Shown here piece by piece: positions 1 through 5,183 of a DNA stretch of 5,183 nucleotides. Below the pieces are notes generated by a model. The model searched no databases, was not told the DNA's origin, and saw only the letters and a program-made list of their open reading frames with translations. Numbering within the stretch: position 1 is the stretch's first letter; every line of letters begins with the position of its first letter. Both the position numbers and the translations under genes were made by a program. Origin of the DNA: Candidatus Cloacimonas sp. (GTDB lineage Bacteria > Cloacimonadota > Cloacimonadia > Cloacimonadales > Cloacimonadaceae); the NCBI GenBank assembly GCA_035403355.1, contig DAONFA010000005.1:1-5183 (forward strand), written 5' to 3'.

Positions 1-538
1 TAAAACAAGGATTGAAACTAATCACCCTGGATGTAAAAGGCAAAGCTGAACTGGATTTTTATCCTACTATCCATTAAAACAAGGATTGAAACACCTTTCT
101 ACCGCTATGGATTTGGTGGGCAAAGCTATTTTTATCCTACTATCCATTAAAACAAGGATTGAAACGCACTATGGCAGATAGCTCCATAACTGCCTCTTTC
201 ACATTTTTATCCTACTATCCATTAAAACAAGGATTGAAACCTGTTTCGGGATAGATATCAAAGAAATTCATCTGAATTTTTATCCTACTATCCATTAAAA
301 CAAGGATTGAAACGTATGCTTATCGGTTTCCCAGATACTTTATCAAGAATATTTTTATCCTACTATCCATTAAAACAAGGATTGAAACTGTCAAGTAAGA
401 TGGATAAATTAGATGGTATAAAATAATTTTTATCCTACTATCCATTAAAACAAGGATTGAAACCGAGATGAAGTCAATCCTATATCAGCATTAAAAACAA
501 ATTTTTATCCTACTATCCATTAAAACAAGGATTGAAAC

Positions 539-572
539 ATCTAAATCAAACATCTAAGAAGCCACTGCTGGA
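539..572 (+). other. CRISPR spacer S8, reads LNQTSKKPLLE
   Basis: This is the shortest spacer (34 nt). From its third base the + strand reads L-N-Q-T-S-K-K-P-L-L followed by GA, which starts an E or D codon. The same peptide, with different codons, is encoded on the minus strand of spacer S26 (1871-1907), so both probably derive from homologous invader genes. I do not recognise the protein. As the copy nearest the inferred leader, S8 should be the latest of the three related acquisitions. Confidence 0.7.
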
Positions 573-1797
573 ATTTTTATCCTACTATCCATTAAAACAA
601 GGATTGAAACTCCGAGATATGAATATGACAACGATCTTGGCTATCTCATTTTTATCCTACTATCCATTAAAACAAGGATTGAAACCACCAATATCGATGA
701 TGCGGATTTCTTGCATATTTATTTTTATCCTACTATCCATTAAAACAAGGATTGAAACTACGATGGCGTGACATAGGCTGCGAAAATATGGCTCAATTTT
801 TATCCTACTATCCATTAAAACAAGGATTGAAACAACGAAGGATAATAACTGGACGGGCTATTAAGCGAGATTTTTATCCTACTATCCATTAAAACAAGGA
901 TTGAAACTGCGATATTGAATATCCGCTTAATCCAGAGATTGTAATTTTTATCCTACTATCCATTAAAACAAGGATTGAAACTGCTGCGAAAATTGTGTGG
1001 TTTTTCTGGAATTTCCAGATTTTTATCCTACTATCCATTAAAACAAGGATTGAAACCCGAGTAAGGGTATATCCCAATCATCCCCATACTCGATTTTTAT
1101 CCTACTATCCATTAAAACAAGGATTGAAACTGCTTGGGGTAAACTGAATACAAAAATATCAGAAATATTTTTATCCTACTATCCATTAAAACAAGGATTG
1201 AAACTCATTGGGTATGCATAGTTTCGCATATATGACATTCCATTTTTATCCTACTATCCATTAAAACAAGGATTGAAACAAGAAGTAATTTCATCAATGC
1301 GTCTATTGATATTTTATTTTTATCCTACTATCCATTAAAACAAGGATTGAAACTTGGCTATCAAATTGCCGAATTCCCCCTCTTTCAAATTTTTATCCTA
1401 CTATCCATTAAAACAAGGATTGAAACAATTAGAGAAGACATATTGGAGGCGTTTGCCCCGTCAAATTTTTATCCTACTATCCATTAAAACAAGGATTGAA
1501 ACTAGGAACAGAAGGAATATCAAAAGCTCCCGGAGCTATTTTTATCCTACTATCCATTAAAACAAGGATTGAAACATTCTTTCTCATATCTCGCTCTGTC
1601 TATCATTGCTTTATTTTTATCCTACTATCCATTAAAACAAGGATTGAAACATTGTGGATATTTTCGGATGTCACTCCCTCATTATATTTTTATCCTACTA
1701 TCCATTAAAACAAGGATTGAAACTTTTCATCTCCTTAAACTGCTGCTCCAACCGGTTACATTTTTATCCTACTATCCATTAAAACAAGGATTGAAAC

Positions 1798-1832
1798 CGT
1801 GGCAGGAATCCACCCTGCATCTACCTGTTTTG
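1798..1832 (+). other. CRISPR spacer S25, minus strand resembles the 3' half of a tRNA
   Basis: On the minus strand the spacer reads CAAA, ACAGG, TAGAT, GCAGG, GTGGATT, CCTGC, CACG. This is the layout of a tRNA 3' half: end of anticodon loop, 5-bp anticodon-stem strand, 5-nt variable region, perfect 5-bp T-stem (1814-1818 with 1802-1806), 7-nt T-loop, start of acceptor strand. In that layout the last two anticodon bases would be CA, as in Trp (CCA) or Cys (GCA). The T-loop GTGGATT departs from the expected TTCRANN at two invariant positions, which argues against an ordinary tRNA. The same strand can also be read as protein (KQVDAGWIPAT), so the assignment is tentative. Confidence 0.3.
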
Positions 1833-1870
1833 ATTTTTATCCTACTATCCATTAAAACAAGGATTGAAAC

Positions 1871-1907
1871 CCATTCCTCTAATAACGGTTTTTTGCTTGA
1901 TTGATTG
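1871..1907 (-). other. CRISPR spacer S26, minus strand reads NQSSKKPLLEEW
   Basis: The minus strand encodes N-Q-S-S-K-K-P-L-L-E-E-W. Nine of ten residues match S8 over NQ.SKKPLLE, while most codons differ at silent positions (AAG/AAA twice, CCA/CCG, CTG/TTA twice, TCT/AGC). The first 12 bases of the spacer, CCATTCCTCTAA, are the exact reverse complement of the first 12 bases of S34, in the same reading frame. S26 and S34 therefore look like two overlapping protospacers taken from opposite strands of one gene. Confidence 0.7.
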
Positions 1908-2275
1908 ATTTTTATCCTACTATCCATTAAAACAAGGATTGAAACTATTCGTCATTTGCATCCATTCCGGACGAGCTTGGAATTTTTATCCTACTATCCA
2001 TTAAAACAAGGATTGAAACTTCATTGATTGAGGAATTGACATTATTAAGGGATAAATTTTTATCCTACTATCCATTAAAACAAGGATTGAAACCTGTATC
2101 TCCGATTATATGCGTTGGATCTGCTTTTAATTTTTATCCTACTATCCATTAAAACAAGGATTGAAACAGTGCCTTAAACACTTTGTATTTGCTTGCCAAA
2201 TCATTTTTATCCTACTATCCATTAAAACAAGGATTGAAACAATATGCCTTTAGCTCAGGAAATAGTACATGGAAA

Positions 2276-2313
2276 ATTTTTATCCTACTATCCATTAAAA
2301 CAAGAATTGAAAC
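2276..2313 (+). repeat. Variant CRISPR repeat 32 (G30 to A)
   Basis: This repeat has CAAGAATTG instead of CAAGGATTG; the changed base is at 2305, repeat position 30. If Cas6 leaves the standard 8-nt tag ATTGAAAC (positions 31-38), position 30 is the base just 5' of the cut. It is also the partner of C17 in the possible ATCC/GGAT stem. The tag itself is unchanged. The change could reduce release of the crRNA of spacer S32 or trimming of S31. Confidence 0.95.
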
Positions 2314-2460
2314 ATCCACACCAATTCCTACAGTGTGGAATGCGTTTTATTTTTATCCTACTATCCATTAAAACAAGGATTGAAACTCAAACCTTTCCCC
2401 GAGACAATTAATCCTGTAGTAAATTTTTATCCTACTATCCATTAAAACAAGGATTGAAAC

Positions 2461-2496
2461 TTAGAGGAATGGCAAGAGAAGCAAGTCAATCAATTC
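2461..2496 (+). other. CRISPR spacer S34, reads LEEWQEKQVNQF
   Basis: Frame 1 of the + strand is fully open and reads L-E-E-W-Q-E-K-Q-V-N-Q-F. Its first 12 bases, TTAGAGGAATGG, equal the last 12 bases of the minus strand of S26 in the same frame, so it extends the S26 peptide downstream as KKPLLEEWQEKQ. The charged, Q-rich reading suggests a helical segment; the protein family is not recognised. Confidence 0.65.
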
Positions 2497-3313
2497 ATTT
2501 TTATCCTACTATCCATTAAAACAAGGATTGAAACTCAACAGCTATGATGGAACAACACAAAAAACATTGAATTTTTATCCTACTATCCATTAAAACAAGG
2601 ATTGAAACCCTCTAAAACTATTTTCATCTCCAGAAGCAACGCAATTTTTATCCTACTATCCATTAAAACAAGGATTGAAACATATTATCTTCCTCATATA
2701 GTGTCCGATAGATGAATAATTTTTATCCTACTATCCATTAAAACAAGGATTGAAACCAATCGTTAATACCTTGTCCCTATAAAGTGACTATAAATTTTTA
2801 TCCTACTATCCATTAAAACAAGGATTGAAACTGCTACAACAACACAGACCTGCCTCCAGGGAAAGCGATTTTTATCCTACTATCCATTAAAACAAGGATT
2901 GAAACTATCAGCAACAGTCCGTCCCCGTGGATCAACTGCTTATTTTTATCCTACTATCCATTAAAACAAGGATTGAAACTCCATCTTAATATAGGGGGGC
3001 ACAAAACCCCATCTCATTTTTATCCTACTATCCATTAAAACAAGGATTGAAACGATACTGGTTCACTTCTAATTACCAGTGGTAGAGTGAATTTTTATCC
3101 TACTATCCATTAAAACAAGGATTGAAACCCATTCTTCACCTCTTCTCTTCATAGCGCCGCAAAAATTTTTATCCTACTATCCATTAAAACAAGGATTGAA
3201 ACTGCAGAAGCAGATAGAAATAGTGCAGAATATGCCGTATTTTTATCCTACTATCCATTAAAACAAGGATTGAAACCTGCGGTAATTTCCTCCAGGAAGG
3301 TATTTTCCCCAGC

Positions 3314-3351
3314 ATTTTTATCATACTATCCATTAAAACAAGGATTGAAAC
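3314..3351 (+). repeat. Variant CRISPR repeat 46 (C10 to A)
   Basis: The repeat has TTTTTATCATAC where all others have TTTTTATCCTAC; the changed base is at 3323, repeat position 10. It lies in the distal 5' part of the repeat, away from the inferred Cas6 cut and outside the ATCC (15-18)/GGAT (29-32) stem, so it is probably neutral. It has not been copied into any other repeat, so no duplication of this unit has occurred. Confidence 0.95.
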
Positions 3352-3648
3352 TTGCGCCGCCTACTCGTACTAACGAATATGTAGGTATTTTTATCCTACT
3401 ATCCATTAAAACAAGGATTGAAACGAGGGCAGACATAGCCTGCAGCACCGCAGGCGGGGGTATTTTTATCCTACTATCCATTAAAACAAGGATTGAAACA
3501 TACGGATGAAACGAAGCCACAACGAGTTATCTTCAAATTTTTATCCTACTATCCATTAAAACAAGGATTGAAACTCTTTTTCTCGTTTTTCCATCATTAT
3601 CCTTTCGTGTATTTTTATCCTACTATCCATTAAAACAAGGATTGAAAC

Positions 3649-3684
3649 AGCATTACTACGGAATCATTATTTACTGCTCTGAAG
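3649..3684 (-). other. CRISPR spacer S50, minus strand reads FRAVNNDSVVM
   Basis: S50 aligns without gaps to S53 (3871-3907) at 29 of 36 bases, including the first seven bases, the likely seed. On the minus strand S50 reads F-R-A-V-N-N-D-S-V-V-M. The corresponding S53 frame has mostly conservative replacements, which supports this frame as the real coding frame of the targeted gene. The protein is not recognised. Confidence 0.7.
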
Positions 3685-3870
3685 ATTTTTATCCTACTAT
3701 CCATTAAAACAAGGATTGAAACCTGATGTCAGCAAATTGATTAAACAATGTTCAAATCATTTTTATCCTACTATCCATTAAAACAAGGATTGAAACATTA
3801 CCAGGTTTCCATTCTTATCATTGCCGCAAAGGATTTTTATCCTACTATCCATTAAAACAAGGATTGAAAC

Positions 3871-3907
3871 AGCATTAGAGCGGAATCAAAATTCACTGCT
3901 CTGTAGG
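3871..3907 (-). other. CRISPR spacer S53, minus strand reads YRAVNFDSALM
   Basis: This is the last, presumably oldest, spacer of the array. It is a diverged relative of S50: F/Y, N/F, V/A and V/L replacements and one silent GTA/GTG change account for all seven mismatches. Both crRNAs would be antisense to the inferred mRNA. The spacer also has an imperfect inverted repeat (AGAGC with GCTCT, GAAT with ATTC) that S50 lacks. Confidence 0.7.
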
Positions 3908-3945
3908 ATTTTTATCCTACTATCCATTAAAACAAGGATTGAAAC
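3908..3945 (+). repeat. Terminal CRISPR repeat 54, intact
   Basis: The last repeat matches the consensus at all 38 positions and is followed by non-repeat sequence. Many arrays end in a degenerate terminal repeat at the leader-distal side; this one does not. It could mean recent loss of older units by recombination between repeats. Confidence 0.9.
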
Positions 3946-3977
3946 AAAAGTTCGCATCTATGTTATGTGAAAAAAGG
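3946..3977. other. Junction between CRISPR array and tandem-repeat block
   Basis: These 32 bases separate the last CRISPR repeat from the first A module. No CRISPR-like sequence is present. The right part (3962-3977, GTTATGTGAAAAAAGG) resembles the tail of the A modules (GTTGTAAGTGAAAAAAG), as if an earlier repeat unit had been truncated where the array now ends. No clear terminator is seen. Confidence 0.5.
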
Positions 3978-4150
3978 AAATTTTCTGGATGAAGTTTTTA
4001 TCGCTTGCCTGGATTGGTATTCTATACTTTGTAAATATGGGGAGGTTGATAGTTGGGTTGGAAGGGCGTATGCTTATTGTTTTAACTCACAATTTTTCGG
4101 TTTGGAAACCAGCTAAAAAGCGGTTGTAAGTGAAAAAGAATGTAGGGTGT
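3978..4150. repeat. Module A, copy 1 (most diverged)
   Basis: It begins AAATTTTCTGGATG and ends GAATGTAGGGTGT. It shares the core CTGGATTGGTATTCTATAC and GGTTTGGAAACCAGC with the other copies but has many substitutions. An extra T in its GTTTTAACTCAC, where copies 2-4 have GTTTAACTCAC, shifts the frame that stays open in those copies. Confidence 0.9.
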
Positions 4151-4188
4151 GGTTACATAGAAGGCAGGCGAAAATTGTAAGTCAAAAC
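4079..4188. repeat. Inverted repeat: B-like core inside module A facing the first B unit
   Basis: The left arm 4079-4099 reads GTTTTAACTCACAATTTTT followed by CG. The right arm 4169-4188 reads CGAAAATTGTAAGTCAAAAC. The reverse complement of the right arm matches the left arm at 18 of 20 positions with a 1-nt gap. Weaker left arms occur in the other copies (for example 4401-4420). A long hairpin could form between the A module and any of the following B units. Confidence 0.65.
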
Positions 4189-4299
4189 CTACCAATGGTT
4201 ACATTGAAGGCAGGCGAAAATTGTAAGTCAAAACCTACCGCCGGTTACATTGAGAGCAGGCGAAAATTGTAAGTCAAAACCTCTCACCGGTTGCAGTGT
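4151..4299. repeat. B cluster 1: three 46-bp tandem units plus linker
   Basis: Units lie at 4151-4196, 4197-4242 and 4243-4288, each starting GGTTACAT and containing CGAAAATTGTAAGTCAAAAC. The 11-bp linker GGTTGCAGTGT (4289-4299) looks like the start of a fourth unit interrupted by the next A module. Confidence 0.92.
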
Positions 4300-4472
4300 A
4301 AATTTTCTGAATGGTGTTTTTATCGATTGCCTGGATTGGTATTCTATACTTTATAAATATGGGGTGATTAATAGTTGGGTTGGAAGGGTGCTTGCTTTCT
4401 GTTTAACTCACAATTTTACGGTTTGGAAACCAGCTGCAGTAGGGTTGTAAGTGAAAAAAGAATGTGGGGTGT
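4300..4472. repeat. Module A, copy 2
   Basis: It begins AAATTTTCTGAATGG and ends AATGTGGGGTGT. It carries the middle of a 66-codon open frame (4250-4450, + strand). Within the module it differs from copy 3 in that frame at five codons (D/A, Y/C, I/V, N/D, V/I), all non-synonymous, so the frame shows no protein-level constraint. Confidence 0.92.
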
Positions 4473-4621
4473 GGTTACATTGAAAGCAGGCGAAAATTGT
4501 AAGTCAAAACTTCCCACCGGTTACATTGAAGGCAGGTGAAAATTGTAAGTCAAAACCTACCGCCGCTTACTTTGAGGGCAGGTGAAAATTGTAGGTCAAA
4601 ACATCTTGCCGATTGCAGCTT
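4473..4621. repeat. B cluster 2: three 46-bp tandem units plus linker
   Basis: Units lie at 4473-4518, 4519-4564 and 4565-4610. The third is diverged (GCTTACTTTG at the start, GTAGGTC in the core, ACATCTTGCC at the end). The linker GATTGCAGCTT (4611-4621) precedes module A copy 3. Confidence 0.92.
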
Positions 4622-4794
4622 TAATTTTCTGAATGGTGTTTTTATCGCTTGCCTGGATTGGTATTCTATACTTTGTAAATATGGGGTGGTTGATAGTTGG
4701 ATTGGAAGGGTGCTTGCTTTCTGTTTAACTCACAATTTTACGGTTTGGAAACCAGCTGCAGTAGGGTTGTAAGTGAAAAAAGAATGTAGAGTGA
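4622..4794. repeat. Module A, copy 3
   Basis: It begins TAATTTTCTGAATGG. It is identical to copy 4 up to 4787, after which it turns into a different sequence (AGAGTGA instead of GGGGTGT), marking the left edge of the replaced segment. A 78-codon open frame (4536-4772) crosses it; I do not consider it a gene. Confidence 0.92.
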
Positions 4795-4844
4795 AGTGTA
4801 CTTTAAACTACCAAAAACTGGTGCACTTTAAAATTCCGCTGAAA
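4795..4844. mobile_element. 50-bp unrelated segment replacing most of a B cluster, possible IS-end remnant
   Basis: The sequence has no counterpart in the other super-units. It contains two near-identical direct motifs, GTGTACTTTAAA (4796-4807) and GTGCACTTTAAA (4821-4832), 25 bp apart. Short directly repeated blocks of this kind are found at the ends of IS21-family elements as transposase-binding sites, and GTGCACTTTAAA resembles what I recall from IS21-like ends in Bacteroidota. No transposase or target duplication is present, so this is a guess. Confidence 0.3.
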
Positions 4845-4875
4845 GTAAGTCAAAACATCTTGCCGATTGCAGCTT
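4845..4875. repeat. Truncated B unit plus linker
   Basis: The last 20 bp of a B unit (4845-4864, ending ACATCTTGCC) and the 11-bp linker match 4591-4621 with one difference. The retained ACATCTTGCC ending shows that it descends from the third unit of a cluster like B cluster 2. Confidence 0.9.
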
Positions 4876-5048
4876 TAATTTTCTGAATGGTGTTTTTATC
4901 GCTTGCCTGGATTGGTATTCTATACTTTGTAAATATGGGGTGGTTGATAGTTGGATTGGAAGGGTGCTTGCTTTCTGTTTAACTCACAATTTTACGGTTT
5001 GGAAACCAGCTGCAGTAGGGTTGTAAGTGAAAAAAGAATGTGGGGTGT
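4876..5048. repeat. Module A, copy 4
   Basis: It is identical to copy 3 except for the last few bases, where it has the normal GGGGTGT ending. The frame that is open in copies 2 and 3 has no ATG here and is closed upstream by a TAA just before AATTCCGCTG, which again argues against a conserved small protein. Confidence 0.92.
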
Positions 5049-5183
5049 GGTTACATTAAAAGCAGGCGAAAATTGTAAGTCAAAACCTCCCACCGGTTAC
5101 ATTGAAGGCAGGTGAAAATTGTAAGTCAAAACCTACCTCCGGTTACTTTGAAGGCAGGTGAAAATTGTAAGTCAAAACCTACC
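5049..5183. repeat. B cluster 3: two full and one window-truncated 46-bp unit
   Basis: Units lie at 5049-5094, 5095-5140 and 5141-5183 (43 of 46 bp, cut by the window edge). The third unit begins GGTTACTTTG, like the third unit of cluster 2, so unit position is conserved between clusters. Confidence 0.92.

Larger units (their letters stand above)
1..3945 (+). CRISPR. Large CRISPR array, 54 repeats and 53 spacers (left end cut by window)
   Basis: A 38-bp direct repeat, beginning ATTTTTATCC, with TACTATCCAT and TAAAACAAGG in the middle and ATTGAAAC at the end, recurs every 72-76 bp. Repeat 1 is only its last 18 bases (1-18). Full repeats start at 55, 128, 203, 276, 351, 426, 501, 573, 648, 721, 796, 870, 944, 1019, 1093, 1167, 1242, 1316, 1389, 1465, 1538, 1613, 1686, 1760, 1833, 1908, 1982, 2056, 2130, 2203, 2276, 2349, 2423, 2497, 2571, 2644, 2719, 2794, 2868, 2942, 3016, 3091, 3165, 3239, 3314, 3387, 3462, 3537, 3611, 3685, 3759, 3833 and 3908. 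Spacers are all different: 22 are 36 nt, 17 are 37, 12 are 35, one is 34 and one is 38. Spacer n follows repeat n here. The ATTGAAAC end is the usual Cas6 5' tag of type I-B or III arrays, so crRNAs are inferred to read left to right with the leader outside the window to the left. A weak stem ATCC (repeat positions 15-18) with GGAT (29-32) is visible. No cas gene is present to settle the subtype. Confidence 0.99.
3978..5183. repeat. Higher-order tandem repeat, 322-bp super-unit (A + three B), four copies, runs off the window
   Basis: A 173-bp module A begins at 3978, 4300, 4622 and 4876. It is followed by three 46-bp B units and an 11-bp linker, except in the third copy. The first two super-periods are exactly 322 bp, which is 7 x 46; the third is shortened to 254 bp. 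Copy 1 is the most diverged, while copies 3 and 4 share 193 identical bp (4595-4787 and 4849-5041). The region is AT-rich with stop codons in most frames. No RNA gene or promoter is recognisable. It is not a leader for the array, because it lies at the tag-distal end. Confidence 0.93.

Noticed and set aside
759..1018. 11-base match GCTGCGAAAAT between spacers S11 and S14
   Set aside because: The sequences diverge at once on both sides and the peptides share only CEN; chance level.
1724..1770. ACCGGTTACAT at the end of S24 plus repeat start matches the B-unit junction, a possible self-target
   Set aside because: Only nine of the matching bases belong to the spacer, at its 3' end; too short to be a protospacer.
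1724..2643. 11-base match TTTTCATCTCC between spacers S24 and S36
   Set aside because: The flanking bases disagree (reverse strand QFKEMK against LLLEMK), so they do not overlap on one sequence; one such match is expected by chance in this AT-rich spacer set.
1871..3164. S43 and S26 both begin CCATTC, with minus-strand peptides ending GEEW and LEEW
   Set aside because: Only six bases are shared at the start and the rest is unrelated; not enough to add S43 to the S8/S26/S34 group.
532..3520. Open frames of 62-111 codons inside the array with repeated FLSYYPLKQGLK, IFILLSIKTRIET or SILVLMDSRIKI
   Set aside because: These peptides are the three translations of the CRISPR repeat itself; the frames survive only because the repeat lacks stops in them, and they change with spacer length.
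4010..4045. Bacteroidota-type promoter (TAnnTTTG) in TATACTTTG of module A
   Set aside because: The spacing is one base too long, copy 2 loses TTTG, and no -33 element is evident.
4300..4472. Possible integron attC-like site (GTTTAAC fits RYYYAAC)
   Set aside because: No matching GTTRRRY partner at a suitable distance and no integrase; a seven-base degenerate motif is uninformative.
4250..4772. Two similar small proteins (66 and 78 codons) in the tandem-repeat block, with a shared NFLNGVFI and GRVLAFCLTHNFTVWKP core
   Set aside because: Within the module, copies 2 and 3 differ at five codons in this frame, all non-synonymous; copy 1 is frameshifted and copy 4 has no ATG. The starts lie in B-repeat sequence. 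This is the pattern of non-coding repeats.

Overview
The window contains no convincing protein-coding gene. It has two blocks: the distal part of a very large CRISPR array (1-3945) and a nested tandem-repeat region (3946-5183).

CRISPR block: there are 54 repeats, the first cut by the window edge, and 53 different spacers of 34-38 nt. The repeat is 38 bp and ends in ATTGAAAC, the 8-nt 5' tag typical of Cas6-processed type I (especially I-B) and type III crRNAs. By that criterion crRNAs are read on the + strand, the leader and newest spacers lie left of the window, and the oldest spacers lie near 3900. No cas gene, leader or tracrRNA is in view, so the subtype is open. Of the 53 full repeats, 51 are identical and two carry one substitution each.

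Reading the spacers as fragments of targeted genes gives the most interesting signal. Three spacers (S8, S26, S34) converge on the same short protein segment, NQ[S/T]SKKPLLE followed by EW. Two of them appear to overlap by 12 bp in opposite orientation, which allows a guess at the flanking motif. A second pair (S50, S53) matches two diverged copies of another conserved segment. This looks like repeated acquisition against the same families of invader genes over time.

Repeat block: immediately after the last CRISPR repeat come four copies of a 173-bp module (A), each followed by a cluster of 46-bp tandem units (B). The regular super-period is 322 bp, exactly 7 x 46. In the third copy most of the B cluster is replaced by 50 unrelated bp that may be an insertion-sequence end remnant. 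Open frames of 66 and 78 codons run through the A modules, but the copies differ only by non-synonymous or frameshifting changes, so I treat them as non-coding.

Organism: an AT-rich bacterium. The repeat type and the IS-like remnant faintly suggest Bacteroidota, but nothing here fixes the taxonomy.
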